A DNA stretch of 64,000 bases from Myxococcales bacterium (GCA_947491025.1 CANLIC010000006.1:62001-126000); one strand, 5' to 3'. Positions 1 through 9,948 are shown, numbered from the stretch's first letter. Program-made: numbers and translations. The notes: generated from the letters alone by a model not told the origin.

Positions 1-664
1 AGCAGACGATGAGCTTGGACAGCGCGGCGGCGTGGCGTCCGGTGCGGACGTAGTGCAATGCCAGGTCGTGGGCCAGCGTCGCATCACGCGGATCGAAGAA
101 CACCGCCCGCTCGGCCACCCGCTCCCAGTCCTCGGTCGCACCGACCGAGAGCAGGTGGTCGGCCAGTCGGCGAAAGGCCGCCGCAGCCTGCTCCACGCGG
201 CCAGCGCGGCCCAAGGCCTCGGCGAAGACGACGTGGCCCGGAACAAACGCCGGGTCCAGCCCGAGGAGCTTGCCCAAGGCGTCGATCGCGCCGTGAAGGT
301 CGCTCTGGGCGATGTAGAGGTCCCAGGCCGCCCGGTACTCCCGAGCGGCGTCCTCCACCATGCGCAGCTTCTCGAAGACCTCGGCGTAGGACATGCGGAC
401 GTCTGCGCGCTCGGGCCGCAGCTTGACCGCCGTCCGCATCACCGCCACGGCTTTGATCGGCACGCCGCGCCGCGCGTAATTGGCGGCGACGCGCAGCATC
501 TCTTCGACGGCCTCGTCGGTTCGCCCCTCCTCTTGCAGCAGCTCGATCACCTGAAGGCGCGCCCGCACGTCGTGCGGATCTTCCTTCAAGATCGCGACGG
601 TCTCGGCGAATTTCTTCCGCCGATCAGTCCGCTTCTGCTCGAGGTTGACGACCTGGCTGCTCAC
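1..664 (-). CDS. TPR-repeat protein, 3' end cut by window edge
   Basis: The minus strand is open from a GTG at 664 to the left edge, giving about 221 residues of a longer protein. It begins MSSQVVNLEQKRTDRRKKF and then shows helical pairs of about 34 residues with the A-L-G/A-Y/F pattern of tetratricopeptide repeats, for example around 'LLQEEGRTDEAVEEM', 'FEKLRMVEDAAREYRAA' and 'ALGRAGRVEQAAAAF'. An AGGGGCG ribosome site sits 4 bases before the GTG. There is no signal peptide, so it is probably a cytoplasmic scaffold. It lies 48 bases downstream of efp on the same strand and may be co-transcribed with it. Function cannot be given; TPR proteins mediate protein contacts. Confidence 0.75.
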   Translation of the reverse strand, partial: MSSQVVNLEQKRTDRRKKFAETVAILKEDPHDVRARLQVIELLQEEGRTDEAVEEMLRVAANYARRGVPIKAVAVMRTAVKLRPERADVRMSYAEVFEKLRMVEDAAREYRAAWDLYIAQSDLHGAIDALGKLLGLDPAFVPGHVVFAEALGRAGRVEQAAAAFRRLADHLLSVGATEDWERVAERAVFFDPRDATLAHDLALHYVRTGRHAAALSKLIVC

Positions 665-712
665 GCTCGCCCCTGCTTCGACCCGGCGGCGCCCGCCACC
701 GCCTGTTCGCCG

Positions 713-1273
713 CTACTCCTTGACGCGCTCGACAAAGGAGCCGTCGCGGGTGTCGATCTTCAACTTGTCGGTCTCGTTGATGTAGAGCGGCACCTGCAGC
801 GTGTAGCCGGTGGTGATCGTGACCGGCTTGGTCGCGCCCTGCGCCGTGTTGCCGGCGACGCCTGGCTCGCAGTAGGTGATCGTGGCCACGATGAAGTTGG
901 GCAGATCGATGCCAATGGCCCGACCGCGGAACATCAGCAGGCTGACGGGCAGCTGCTCGACGAGGTAGTTCTTGGCGTCACCGACGGCCTCCTCATCGAG
1001 GGAGATCTCCTCGTAAGTCACCTGGTTCATGAAGTAGAACTGGCCGTCACGGTAGAGGAAGGTCGCGTCGAACTCCTCGATGTCGGGCTCGTCTACCTTG
1101 TCGCCGGAGCGAAAAGTCTTGTCGACCACCTGGGCGGTGACCAAATTCTTGAGGCGCGTCCGGACGATCGCCGAGCCCTTGCCAGGCTTGACGTGCTGGA
1201 AGTCGACGATGATCCACGGGACGTTGTCGATCTCGATCTTGAGGCCTCGGCGAAACTGCGCTGTATCGTACAT
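713..1273 (-). CDS. efp: Elongation factor P
   Basis: EF-P binds stalled ribosomes between the P and E sites and promotes peptide bonds at polyproline stretches. The 186-residue product has the family's usual length. It starts MYDTAQFRRGLKIEID and carries the KOW-like domain loop KPGKGSA, where Lys32 is the position that many bacteria modify, followed by two OB-type domains ending near 'LKIDTRDGSFVERVKE'. The open frame extends 28 codons further upstream, but the ATG at 1273 is chosen because homologous proteins begin just there. Upstream by 80 bases on the same strand is aroQ. No modification enzyme (epmA, earP, ymfI) is seen in the window, so the type of Lys32 modification is unknown. Confidence 0.96.
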   Translation of the reverse strand: MYDTAQFRRGLKIEIDNVPWIIVDFQHVKPGKGSAIVRTRLKNLVTAQVVDKTFRSGDKVDEPDIEEFDATFLYRDGQFYFMNQVTYEEISLDEEAVGDAKNYLVEQLPVSLLMFRGRAIGIDLPNFIVATITYCEPGVAGNTAQGATKPVTITTGYTLQVPLYINETDKLKIDTRDGSFVERVKE

Positions 1274-1353
1274 GGTTCTGACCAGGCTCCTGGCCGGAAT
1301 CCGCCGGCCTACGGGGTCGGGGCTGGCACGCGCCGAGCCCTGCACTGCAGAAA

Positions 1354-1836
1354 TCAACCCGGCGAGGCCGGTCCTTCGACGGCGCGCCGAGCGCGATGCG
1401 CCGCTACCAGCGCCCGCAGGGCCAGTTGATAGCCGATGGCGCCGAGCCCGACAATGCTGCCGCGCACGACATCAGCGATCAGGGAGCGGTGTCGAAACGA
1501 CTCGCGCGCCGCCGGATTGCTGAGGTGGACCTCCACTGCCGGCAGCCCGACCGCCAGGAGGGCGTCGCGCAGCGCGATGCTCGTGTGGGTATAGGCGCCA
1601 GGATTCATGATGATCGCGTCGACGCCTTCGCCACACGCCTGCACCCGGTCCACCAGAGCGCCTTCGCTGTTGGATTGAAAAAAAGTAAGCGAGACGGCTT
1701 CGTCGCCGGCCGAGAGTTGCCGGCCGAGGTCCTCAAGCCCGCTGTGAATCTCTTCGAGGGTCTGCGCACCGTAGATCGCGGGCTCGCGCCGACCGAGCAG
1801 GTTGAGGTTGGCGCCCTGAATCACGTCGATGCGCAT
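1354..1836 (-). CDS. aroQ: 3-dehydroquinate dehydratase, type II
   Basis: Catalyses the third step of the shikimate pathway, dehydration of 3-dehydroquinate. The 160-residue product starts MRIDVIQGANLNLLG and keeps the type II motifs: the Arg/Tyr region (GRREPAIYG), the Asn/Glu region (FFQSNSEG), IIMNPGAYTHTS with the catalytic His, and VEVHLSNP followed by RESFRHRS. Length fits the family (about 145-160). The frame is open for another 150 codons upstream, but the ATG at 1836 precedes the conserved core directly. It is followed after 80 bases by efp on the same strand. The 178 bases between this start and the next upstream gene hold nothing I recognise. Confidence 0.95.
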   Translation of the reverse strand: MRIDVIQGANLNLLGRREPAIYGAQTLEEIHSGLEDLGRQLSAGDEAVSLTFFQSNSEGALVDRVQACGEGVDAIIMNPGAYTHTSIALRDALLAVGLPAVEVHLSNPAARESFRHRSLIADVVRGSIVGLGAIGYQLALRALVAAHRARRAVEGPASPG

Positions 1837-2014
1837 GTCGACGCTTGTCGTGGATCGACCTGACCTTGTCAACGCTGGCCGTCGCGCCAGGCCCTCGGTC
1901 AGGGCGGCTCGAGCCCGCCGACATGTGTCCCGGGCTCGGTCCACCCGGCGCTGGGCAAGGGGCGCGGGCGCGGGGTGCAGGGGAAAGGCTGCGACCGGCG
2001 ACGCCGAGCAGACC

Positions 2015-3736
2015 TCAGGCCAGGCCGCCGCGGACTGCGCCAAGCAGGGCTGCCGACAAGGCCAGCACGCCGAGCGCGACGGGCGACATCGACCGCGACC
2101 CGCGCGCGGCCGAGCACCCCTCCGGCTCTGGCTGCGGCTGGCAGCCGGTGGGGACGAAAGCGCGCCGGTAGAGCGTGCAGACGCCGACCACGTCGTCAGC
2201 GTGCAGGTCGCGCTTGTGGGTCTCCAAGGGCGGAGCGCCGCCGTACATCGTCGCCGCCGACTCGGTGCTGTGGTCGAGGCCGAACAGGTGGCCAAACTCG
2301 TGGGCCAGGGTGTTCTGCAGGTCGTAGCGGGTGGCCTTGCAGTCGGGCGCGGCGCAGAACTGCTTGAAGGCCGCGTTGACCAGAACGTCGGCGTCGCCGA
2401 TGGCGCCTGTGGTGACGTCAGCGGCCACCAGCGTCAGGGCGATGACGTGGCTCGCCACCGGCCAGCGCGCGGCGTCGTGGAGAAAAAGGACCTGGTTCCC
2501 ATCTGGTTCGCCGCGGCAGACGTCGCCTGACAAGGTGCAGCCGAGACCGGGCGGCCGCGGTGGCTTCCAGCCGCCAAACTTGGCTGTGACGCCCAGAGGG
2601 TGGCTGGCGCACTGGACGGGGGCGCAGGCAGGCCCGTCTGGGTTCTGGCAGAGCGCGCATGGCACATCGACCCAGACCCGGAGCGCTGCAAGGGTCGCAG
2701 CCTCGACCGCGGCGTCGGGCAGGCCTTGGCCAGCGAGACCCGTGTCGTCGAGTTCCAGGGTGAGCTCCGGCACATACCAACGCTGGTCAGCGCCCGACGC
2801 CGTCTGCGCCGCATTCCAGGCCAACGCTGGCTGCGGCGTCGATAAGAGGACGAGCACAAAGAGGCCAGCGCCCGCGCGCGCGTCTTTCAGCCCCGTTGAC
2901 AACGACCTCAACCGGGCAGCCCACAACGCCAGGAGGGCGAGCAGCGCCGACCACCACCAGCCCGCGCCCGCCTTCGCACCGGGGCGGCGCGCCGTGCAGC
3001 CGCCATCGTCGGCAGGGGCCGCCGCGACCGGGTACATCGTGCACAGCCCTTCGCGGTCGTCGGCATGCAGCGTACGCAAGATCTCCGCCGCAGAGCGGCT
3101 GCTGACCATGACCGCCGTTTTGACATCGGTGTGATCGAGGCCAAGGACGTGGCCAGCCTCATGCAGGATCACGGTACCGACGTCAAACGCCTTACCGTCG
3201 CAGTCGAAGTCGCAAAAGTCGTAGGTGGCGTCGTTCATCAGCAGCGTGAACCGCGAGCTGATGCCGCCCGAGGGCTCGCTGGCCAAGATCGTGTAGCCGA
3301 CAGTCAGGTCGGAGAGCGGCCACTGCTTCGGATCCGAGATGACGCGCACCACGCCGTCGCCGCCGAGGCAGCGGCGCATCCCGTCGGTGTCATTCGGGCA
3401 CGTGGCCACCTCCGGCGGAGCGGTCTGGACGAAGGTGAAGCCGACAGGCAGCGGCCCGTCCTTGCGCGGGCACTGCACCTCCGTCCATGGCTTCATCGCT
3501 GCGGCGATGCGGTCGCCCAGCGGCGTCCCTTTTTGCGACGCGGCGGGCTCGGGCGGCGCGACGTCATAGACGACTCGGTACGCGATGGTGGCCTGGCTCC
3601 AATGCGGATTGGCCCCGCCATCGTTCTGTAGCAGCTTGAACGCCGCCGCCGGTTGCGGCAGCGCGCACAGCCACAAGGCCGCGAGCGCGCCGACCAAGCG
3701 CGCTGAGCCCGACCACCCACGCCCGATGCCTGTCAT
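2015..3736 (-). CDS. Secreted double M10-like zinc metalloprotease with two MYXO-CTERM-like tails
   Basis: A 573-residue protein made of two similar halves in one frame. Half one: signal peptide ending PAAA-F, protease domain with zinc motif HEAGHVLGLDH (192-202) and downstream 'LHADDREGLCTMYP', then Cys247, a hydrophobic helix (259-275) and basic residues. Half two: a second signal-like helix (about 292-306, ending ALA-W), zinc motif HEFGHLFGLDH (479-489), 'LHADDVVGVCTLY', then Cys541, a last hydrophobic helix and Arg. The HExxHxxGxxH motif is that of matrixin-like metzincins. Cys plus helix plus Arg resembles MYXO-CTERM sorting tails processed by CPBP-family myxosortases. The ATG at 3736 is preferred over 3748 because GGAGG lies 5 bases before it. 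The internal tail and internal signal suggest fusion of two genes. Confidence 0.85.
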   Translation of the reverse strand: MTGIGRGWSGSARLVGALAALWLCALPQPAAAFKLLQNDGGANPHWSQATIAYRVVYDVAPPEPAASQKGTPLGDRIAAAMKPWTEVQCPRKDGPLPVGFTFVQTAPPEVATCPNDTDGMRRCLGGDGVVRVISDPKQWPLSDLTVGYTILASEPSGGISSRFTLLMNDATYDFCDFDCDGKAFDVGTVILHEAGHVLGLDHTDVKTAVMVSSRSAAEILRTLHADDREGLCTMYPVAAAPADDGGCTARRPGAKAGAGWWWSALLALLALWAARLRSLSTGLKDARAGAGLFVLVLLSTPQPALAWNAAQTASGADQRWYVPELTLELDDTGLAGQGLPDAAVEAATLAALRVWVDVPCALCQNPDGPACAPVQCASHPLGVTAKFGGWKPPRPPGLGCTLSGDVCRGEPDGNQVLFLHDAARWPVASHVIALTLVAADVTTGAIGDADVLVNAAFKQFCAAPDCKATRYDLQNTLAHEFGHLFGLDHSTESAATMYGGAPPLETHKRDLHADDVVGVCTLYRRAFVPTGCQPQPEPEGCSAARGSRSMSPVALGVLALSAALLGAVRGGLA

Positions 3737-3891
3737 CGCCACCTCCATGGCGCAAACTACCAGACGCCGAAGGCATCGGCCAAGACAGCGGCTCGCAGTT
3801 GCAGCGGCGCGGTTGGCTGGCGATCTGGCACCGCACGCGGAGGCCTGGGCCTGCCTTGACCCATGCCACTTCGGCGCCGATGCTAAGCGCC

Positions 3892-4713
3892 ATGAGCGAA
3901 CCCCGCCCTCCGCGTATCGCGATCTTCGACTCGGGCATCGGTGGCCTGACCGTGGCAGCGGCGATCCATGCCACGCTGCCAGGGGCGAACCTGCGCTACC
4001 TCGGAGACACCGCGCGCCTGCCCTACGGCAGCAAGAGCGCCGAGACCGTGAGCCGCTACGCCTTACAGGCCAGCCGCGCCCTGCTCGGCGACGACGGCGC
4101 CGACGCGCTGGTCGTCGCTTGCAACACCGCCAGCTCGTGTGCGCTGCCGGCGCTCGAGGCAGAGTTCGACCTCCCCGTCCTCGGCGTCATCGGCCCGGGC
4201 GCTCGGCGCGCGGTCGCCAGCGTGGCGCCAGGGAGCCTCGTCGGCGTCATCGGCACCGAGCGAACCATCGCCTCCGGCGCCTACGGCCACGCCATCGCCG
4301 CCATCGCCCCCAACCTGGCAGTCAGCGCCTGCGCGACCCCCTTGCTGGTGGCGCTCGCCGAAGAGGGTTTTTTCGCCGGTCCGCTGGTGGACGCCGCGCT
4401 CGACGCCTACCTCGACCCGTGGCTCGGTGGCGAACCCCCGGCAAAGCTCGGTGCCTTGGTGCTGGGCTGCACGCACTTCCCCGTGCTGGCGACGGCGATC
4501 GCGGCATGGTTGAGCCGCCGCGGCATGCCCAACGTGGCGCTGGTGGACTCTGCACAGGCGATCGCCGAAGAGCTGGCGATGCGCTTTCCCGCCGCGCGCA
4601 CCGGCAGGGGCGCGGTTGAGCTGCTCGCTACCGACGGTCTCGACCGCTTTCGACGCGTAGGTAGCCGATTCTTTCCTTTGGACAACGCGAGGCTACAGCT
4701 CGTCGACCTCTGA
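3892..4713 (+). CDS. murI: Glutamate racemase
   Basis: Interconverts L- and D-glutamate to supply D-Glu for peptidoglycan. The 273-residue product starts MSEPRPPRIAIFDSGIGGLT, keeps the two catalytic cysteines in VACNTAS and GCTHFP, and has YLGDTARLPYGSK. The frame continues 31 codons upstream, with another ATG at 3880, but homology starts at the IAIFDSGIGG strand, so 3892 is chosen; neither has a strong ribosome site. It is divergent from the double metalloprotease (155 bases between) and convergent with the Kelch-like lipoprotein, whose stop is only 6 bases away, leaving no room for a separate terminator. Confidence 0.96.
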   Translation: MSEPRPPRIAIFDSGIGGLTVAAAIHATLPGANLRYLGDTARLPYGSKSAETVSRYALQASRALLGDDGADALVVACNTASSCALPALEAEFDLPVLGVIGPGARRAVASVAPGSLVGVIGTERTIASGAYGHAIAAIAPNLAVSACATPLLVALAEEGFFAGPLVDAALDAYLDPWLGGEPPAKLGALVLGCTHFPVLATAIAAWLSRRGMPNVALVDSAQAIAEELAMRFPAARTGRGAVELLATDGLDRFRRVGSRFFPLDNARLQLVDL

Positions 4714-4719
4714 TCAGCC

Positions 4720-6243
4720 CTACTCCGGCGGCAGCCAGAGCCACAGAGCCGGTGCCCCAGCCGTAGCAGCGCCGCCCCCGCCAACCAAGGCCCAAGCGTG
4801 GCCGGGCCCCGGCGCGGCCACAGCGCCGACGCTGCCGGCGCCGAGCGTGTAGACCTTGCGCTCGGTGCCGGCGTGGACGACCTCCACGGCATCAGAGGCG
4901 GCGCCGTCACCGTCGCGACCGCCGAAGAGCCACAGACCGCCCTCGCGTTGCGCCGTCGCCATGCAATGGCGGCCGACGCCAAGGCTGGGCTGGACCTGCC
5001 ATTGCAGCAGCGGATCGAGCAGCGAAAGCCGTCGCACGTCGGCGAGCGCGCCGCCAGACGCCGCCCCGCCCAGGCGCCAGACGCTGAGCGGCGAAGAAGC
5101 CAAGAGCCAGGCAGGATCTGCCGCCGTCGGCGTGACCGCGGGCAGCGTGCCGACCGAGAGCAGGCTCTGGCCCTTGACCTCGTAGATCTGCCCGTCAGCG
5201 CGGGCCGCGCCGGTGCCATCGCGACCACCCGCCACCAGCAGGTAGCGCTTGCTGCTGCGCACATCGTCGTGCAGCGCGGCCGCTGGGTCGAGGCGGGTGC
5301 CCACCAGCGGCGCAGTCGCCAGCGTGCCGACGGCGATGCTGAAAAGCTCGACGTTCGGCGTGCCCTCCTGATCGCCCCCGACCAGCCACAGCTGCTCACC
5401 GTCGTCCGCCAGGGCGAAACGGGCCCGTGCCGACGCCAACTCGACCGACGCCCCCTCACTCCGCGCCTCGTGGATCACAGCCAGCTCGACGCCAGCGTTC
5501 GGTCCGATGACGCCGGCCTTGGCCAGGTAGCCGCCGAGCAGCGCCACGCGTCCCCCTGGTAGTGCGCTGGCGCCGTGGTGGCTGCGGCCGTCCAAGAGCT
5601 TCCAGGTGGCCTCGACCCGCATCGCCGTCGGGTCGAGCACGGTCGCGGCGGCCGAGATCGTCGTCGGCTTGCCAGGTTGGCAGGGACCGAGATCCGCGCC
5701 GCCACTGACCAGCAGCCGGCCGCCCGAGAGCACCGTCACCCCAGCGCCAGCGCCGACCGGCTGACCGAGTGGCGCACCGTCGCTTGAGCGTGCCGCCACC
5801 ATGGCGCCGACGGGCAACCAGAGCGCTTCGATGTCGCGGTCGGGCTCTTCGGCCGAGACGACCGCGACCGGACCCTCGGCGCGGGCGAGCAGCACGCCAG
5901 ATGCGTCGCGCAGCTCGGCCATGATCTGGGTCGCGACGTCGGGGCCAAGCGGCTCGAAGCGCAAGCGACCGTCGCTGAGCGGGGCGCCGACCACCGGCTC
6001 ATCCGCCGAACCCACGGTGCGGCGAAGAAAGCGCAACTGCTCGGCTGGCGGGCTGGCGAGATCGGGTCGCTCGACCGGCGCATGCAAGCGCAAGCGCAGC
6101 CCGCCTCGGTCCGGCACTGCCACCGCCGCATCGCTCGCCGCTGGCGCTGCGGCCGGGCCGCCGTCGCAGCCGGGAGCGGCGGTGCAGGCGACGATGCAGG
6201 CGATGATGCCAGGCACCCGAAGGCGCAGGCTGGGGCTGCTCAC
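4720..6243 (-). CDS. Kelch-like beta-propeller lipoprotein
   Basis: A 507-residue exported protein of unknown role. The N-terminus is hydrophobic (VPGIIACIVACTAAPGC) and fits a lipoprotein signal with the Cys at about residue 26, followed by a Gly/Ala linker. From about residue 170 onwards there are repeated blade-like segments with a hydrophobic stretch plus GG, for example 'RLLVSGGADLG', 'VALLGGYL', 'LWLVGGDQEG', 'YLLVAGGRDG' and 'LWLFGGRDGDGAASDAVEV', typical of Kelch or galactose-oxidase-type propellers. The GTG start at 6243 overlaps the proB stop (GTGA), so it is translationally coupled to proB. Sugar or protein binding at the cell surface is possible but not shown. Confidence 0.75.
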   Translation of the reverse strand: MSSPSLRLRVPGIIACIVACTAAPGCDGGPAAAPAASDAAVAVPDRGGLRLRLHAPVERPDLASPPAEQLRFLRRTVGSADEPVVGAPLSDGRLRFEPLGPDVATQIMAELRDASGVLLARAEGPVAVVSAEEPDRDIEALWLPVGAMVAARSSDGAPLGQPVGAGAGVTVLSGGRLLVSGGADLGPCQPGKPTTISAAATVLDPTAMRVEATWKLLDGRSHHGASALPGGRVALLGGYLAKAGVIGPNAGVELAVIHEARSEGASVELASARARFALADDGEQLWLVGGDQEGTPNVELFSIAVGTLATAPLVGTRLDPAAALHDDVRSSKRYLLVAGGRDGTGAARADGQIYEVKGQSLLSVGTLPAVTPTAADPAWLLASSPLSVWRLGGAASGGALADVRRLSLLDPLLQWQVQPSLGVGRHCMATAQREGGLWLFGGRDGDGAASDAVEVVHAGTERKVYTLGAGSVGAVAAPGPGHAWALVGGGGAATAGAPALWLWLPPE

Positions 6244-7430
6244 GGGTCACCCCACAGACGACGTGCTGCGCCGGGCTCGGGCCAGAAGTCGTCGCGGTGA
6301 ATCAACTCCGCCGCCGGCAACCAGCCGAGCTTTTGGGTAATGGCATCGCTGCGTAGGCCGGCGATCGCGCGGGCGTCCTCGCTCGCGTAGCGGCTGAGGC
6401 CTCGGCCGAGCGCGGAGCCGTCTGGGGCGAGAACGCGAACCGGGTCGCCGACCTCGAAACGACCCTCGACCGTGCGCACGCCGACCGGCAGCAGCGAGCG
6501 CCCGCCCTCCACCAGCGCCCGCGCTGCGCCGGCATCGACGCCAATGCTGCCCCGCGGCCGCACAGTCGTCGCCAACCACTTGCGGCGGGCGCTGAGTCGC
6601 GAGGGCCCAGGCCACAGCAGCGTACCGATGTCGGCGCCACTGATGAGGGCGGCCAGGACGTCGCCGCGGCGGGCATCTGCGACCAGGGTGGCGATGCCGG
6701 CGTGGGCGGCGATCGCTGCCGCTTGCATCTTGCTGCGCATGCCGCCGGTGCCAAGCGTCGAACGGCTGCCTGCCTCGGTGAACGCGGTCGCCCGGGGATC
6801 AAACGCGTCGAGGTGGGCCACACGCGTCGCGCTGGGATCGAGGCGCGGGTCGGCCGTCATGAGGCCGTCGACCTCCGTCAGCAACACCAGCAGCTCAGCG
6901 CCGACCGCGACGGCGACTTGGGCGGCGAGGGCGTCGTTGTCGCCAAAACCGAGCTCCTCAATGGCCACGGTGTCGTTCTCATTCACGATCGGCACCACGC
7001 CATGCTCGAGCAGCTCCGCCGCCACCCGCCGGGCATGCAGAAAGCGCGGGCGGGCACCGAGGTCGGCGTGGGTCAACAGCAGCTGCGCCACGCCCAGCCC
7101 TTGCGCGGCGAATGCCGAGCGCCACTGCGCCATCAGCAGTGGCTGGCCGATCGCCGCCAACGCCTGACGGCCAAACCGGGGATTGGGGTCGCCCGGAACC
7201 TGGCCGGTCTCGGCGCGGCCGAGCGCCACCGCTCCAGAGGACACCACGACGACCTGGCGGCCACTGCGACGTTGCTCGGCAATGGCCGCAGCGACCCGCG
7301 CAAAGGCGCTGAGATCGACCCCACCCTGTGCCTCGCAGAGCGCCGCCGAACCGAGCTTGACGACGATTCGCTGGGCGTCGCGCAGCGTGGCGCGGCGGGC
7401 CGCTGCCTCGACCGGCGCCCCCACGCTCAC
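6240..7430 (-). CDS. proB: Glutamate 5-kinase
   Basis: First enzyme of proline synthesis; phosphorylates L-glutamate at the gamma-carboxyl. The 396-residue product has the amino acid kinase fold (IVVKLGSA near residue 22, [61 protein letters not shown]) followed by a C-terminal PUA domain from about residue 290 ([12 protein letters not shown] to the end), as in E. coli ProB. Start overlaps the murA stop by 4 bases, and its stop overlaps the next gene's GTG, so murA, proB and the Kelch-like lipoprotein look like one transcript. proA, often next to proB, is not in the window. Confidence 0.94.
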   Translation of the reverse strand: MSVGAPVEAAARRATLRDAQRIVVKLGSAALCEAQGGVDLSAFARVAAAIAEQRRSGRQVVVVSSGAVALGRAETGQVPGDPNPRFGRQALAAIGQPLLMAQWRSAFAAQGLGVAQLLLTHADLGARPRFLHARRVAAELLEHGVVPIVNENDTVAIEELGFGDNDALAAQVAVAVGAELLVLLTEVDGLMTADPRLDPSATRVAHLDAFDPRATAFTEAGSRSTLGTGGMRSKMQAAAIAAHAGIATLVADARRGDVLAALISGADIGTLLWPGPSRLSARRKWLATTVRPRGSIGVDAGAARALVEGGRSLLPVGVRTVEGRFEVGDPVRVLAPDGSALGRGLSRYASEDARAIAGLRSDAITQKLGWLPAAELIHRDDFWPEPGAARRLWGDP

Positions 7431-8716
7431 GACGAGACCCGCTCGATGCGGGCGCCGAGGGCCCGCAGCTTCTCTTCGATGCGCTCGTAGCCGCGGTCGA
7501 TCTGCCGGATGTTGTCGATCTTGCTCCGACCTCGGGCGCAGAGGGCGGCGATGAGCAGTGCCATGCCGGCGCGAACATCCGGGCTCTCAAGCCGCGAACC
7601 ATAGAGCGTCGAGGGGCCGACAACGACGACGCGGTGCGGGTCGCAGAGGATGATCTGCGCCCCCATCCCGATGAGGGCATCGACAAAGAACATGCGGCCT
7701 TCAAACATCTTCTCGAAGAACAGGACGGTGCCCCGGCTCTGGGTGGCGACCGTGATGGCGATGGACATCAGGTCGGTCGGAAATTGCGGCCAAGGCGCAT
7801 CATCGATCTTGGGCACGTGGCCGGAGAGGTCGGGGCGGATCTCGAGCTTCTGGCGCCCCGGCACAAAGAGATCGCCGCCACGGATCTCGGTCCGCACTCC
7901 GAGGCGCTCGAAGACCATCCGCACCATGCGCAGGTCTTCCTCGATGACGCCCTCGATGGTCAGCGCGCCGCCCGTCACCGCCGCCAGGCCGACGAACGAC
8001 CCGATCTCCAAATAGTCTGGACCGATGGTGTGGTGGACTGCACCGAGCCGCTCGACGCCGTCGATGGTGAGCTGATTGGTGCCGATGCCCGAGATGCGCG
8101 CCCCCATCGCCACCAGCATCCGCGACAGGCCTTGCACGTGCGGCTCACACGCCGCGTTGCGCAGGATGGTCCGTCCCTTCGCCAGCGACGCCGCCATCAG
8201 CAGGTTCTCGGTCGCCGTCACCGACGCCTCGTCGAGAAAGAGGTCGACGCCGCGCAGACCCGCGCCGTCAGCGGTCCGCAGCCGGTAGATGTCGCCGGGT
8301 TGCAGGTCGGCGCCGAGCCGCAGCAGGCCATCGAAGTGGGTGTCGAGGCGGCGGCGACCGATGACGTCACCGCCCGGCGGCGGCAGATCGACCGCGCCAG
8401 ACCGCGCCACGATCGGCCCAGCGAAGAGGATGCTGGCGCGAACGCGGCGGGCCAATTCCACCGGCACCTCGGTGGTGCGCAGCGTCGGCGTGTGCAGTTG
8501 GACTTGGTTGCGGCCGAGCCAGATCACTTCGCTGCCCATGGCCTCGCAGATCTGCAGCATGACCCGCACGTCGATGATGTCAGGCACGTTGTCCAAGATC
8601 ACGGGCTCGGCGCTGAGCATCGCCGCGGCGATGGCCGGCAGCGCCTCGTTCTTGTTTCCCCCCGGCCGGACACGACCGCTAAGCGGCACGCCACCCTCGA
8701 TGACGAACGACTCCAA
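7427..8716 (-). CDS. murA: UDP-N-acetylglucosamine 1-carboxyvinyltransferase with Asp at the catalytic Cys position
   Basis: Transfers enolpyruvate from PEP to UDP-GlcNAc, the first committed step of peptidoglycan synthesis. The 429-residue product begins [20 protein letters not shown] with the substrate-contact Lys-Asn pair (GGNKNEALP), and has the inside-out alpha/beta barrel repeats of EPSP-synthase-type enzymes. The catalytic loop reads [12 protein letters not shown]: residue 117 is Asp (codon at 8366-8368), where E. coli has Cys115. The same change occurs in Mycobacterium tuberculosis (Asp117), Chlamydia and Borrelia and makes the enzyme insensitive to fosfomycin. The start is a TTG at 8716 with GGGAGGGG a few bases upstream. 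It follows recF by 23 bases. Confidence 0.95.
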   Translation of the reverse strand: MESFVIEGGVPLSGRVRPGGNKNEALPAIAAAMLSAEPVILDNVPDIIDVRVMLQICEAMGSEVIWLGRNQVQLHTPTLRTTEVPVELARRVRASILFAGPIVARSGAVDLPPPGGDVIGRRRLDTHFDGLLRLGADLQPGDIYRLRTADGAGLRGVDLFLDEASVTATENLLMAASLAKGRTILRNAACEPHVQGLSRMLVAMGARISGIGTNQLTIDGVERLGAVHHTIGPDYLEIGSFVGLAAVTGGALTIEGVIEEDLRMVRMVFERLGVRTEIRGGDLFVPGRQKLEIRPDLSGHVPKIDDAPWPQFPTDLMSIAITVATQSRGTVLFFEKMFEGRMFFVDALIGMGAQIILCDPHRVVVVGPSTLYGSRLESPDVRAGMALLIAALCARGRSKIDNIRQIDRGYERIEEKLRALGARIERVSS

Positions 8717-8739
8717 GATCCCCTCCCAACTGCTGGTGC

Positions 8740-9948
8740 TCAGCGGCTAGACGCACCGCCATCTTCACCCAAGGCCAAGCCAGACGCCACCAGTCGACCC
8801 GCCTGGACCCGCACGCGGCGGGCGTCGGCTTGCAGTTTGATGTGGCGGGCGTCGGTGGTGGTCAGGAAGACCTGGCCACCGAGCGCATCGAGGTGCCGCA
8901 TCAAAGCGGCGTTGCGTTCGGCGTCGAGCTCGGACGAAAGGTCGTCGAGCAGCAGCACGGGCGGCTCGCCCAGGGCCCGCTCGAGGCTGGCGATCTCGGC
9001 GATGCGCCAGGCGATGGCGAGCGAACGCGACTGACCGGCGCTGGCATGAACTGCCGCCGGCCGGCCCGAGAGCATCACCGCGATGTCGTCCCGCTGCGGA
9101 CCGACGCTGGTCACACCGCGCTGCAGGTCGAGTCGACGCCGGGCGCGGAGGTCCGCTACCAACTGCTCGGTCTCAGCCGCCGCCGAACCGCCTGCAGCGC
9201 CGACGAGGGCCGTCGCCGGGCGGTAGCTGCGGGCCGAGGACGGCTCATGGACGAGGTAGTGCAAAGATGCCTCGACGCCCGTGGCGCCGAACGCCGAAAA
9301 CTCGCGACCAAAGTCAGCGACGAACCCCCGCAGGAAGCCGTCGCGCCGCGCGCGAATCAGCCCACCCACCTCGGCCAGGACCACGTCGAAGGCGTCCAGC
9401 GCGTCGAGGTCGACGCCAGCGCCGGGCCGGGCAGCCTCGTTGCGTAGTGCCGAGCGCAACAGGGCGTTGCGGTTGGCGATCGCCGATTCGAAGCGCCGTA
9501 GTTCGGCCAGGTAGCCAGGTCGGTGTTGGAACATCGCACGATCGAGCCAGCGCCGTCGCTGGGCCGGCTCACCGTGGGCGAGCTGCAGGTCGGCGGCGGA
9601 GAACACCACGGTCGCCAAGACGACCAGGGCCTCGGACTGGCGGCTGGGCGGCCGGCCATCGATCTGCACCCGCGCCCGGTTGCCCTCGATCGCCACGCCG
9701 AGGTCGACGCGCTGGCCACGACCGACGACGCGACCGCCGACCTCGGCGCGTGCCTGCTCAAAGCGGATGCACTCGCCGAGCTTCGACGTGCGAAAGCTGC
9801 GCAGGCCCGAGAGCACCGCGATCGCCTCGAGCAAGTTGGTCTTGCCTTGGCCGTTGTCGCCCTCGTAGACGTTGAAGCGCGGATGTGGAACCTCCTGCAA
9901 CGACACGATGTTGCGGAAGTTCTCGATGAGCAGGCGCTCGATGTGCAC
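8740..9948 (-). CDS. recF: DNA replication and repair protein RecF
   Basis: SMC-like ATPase that helps load RecA at gaps. The 402-residue product starts (GTG) with [14 protein letters not shown], has Walker [10 protein letters not shown] near residue 30, the signature region '[15 protein letters not shown]', and Walker [12 protein letters not shown] near residue 340, followed by the D-loop '[11 protein letters not shown]'. Length is slightly above the usual 360-375. The gene sits 107 bases downstream of dnaN in the conserved dnaA-dnaN-recF order. gyrB, often next, is replaced here by murA. Confidence 0.95.
   Translation of the reverse strand: MHIERLLIENFRNIVSLQEVPHPRFNVYEGDNGQGKTNLLEAIAVLSGLRSFRTSKLGECIRFEQARAEVGGRVVGRGQRVDLGVAIEGNRARVQIDGRPPSRQSEALVVLATVVFSAADLQLAHGEPAQRRRWLDRAMFQHRPGYLAELRRFESAIANRNALLRSALRNEAARPGAGVDLDALDAFDVVLAEVGGLIRARRDGFLRGFVADFGREFSAFGATGVEASLHYLVHEPSSARSYRPATALVGAAGGSAAAETEQLVADLRARRRLDLQRGVTSVGPQRDDIAVMLSGRPAAVHASAGQSRSLAIAWRIAEIASLERALGEPPVLLLDDLSSELDAERNAALMRHLDALGGQVFLTTTDARHIKLQADARRVRVQAGRLVASGLALGEDGGASSR

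Noticed and set aside
32..1429. Long plus-strand open frame opposite the TPR gene and efp
   Set aside because: It is antisense to two well-supported genes and has no recognisable domain; such shadows are common at high GC.
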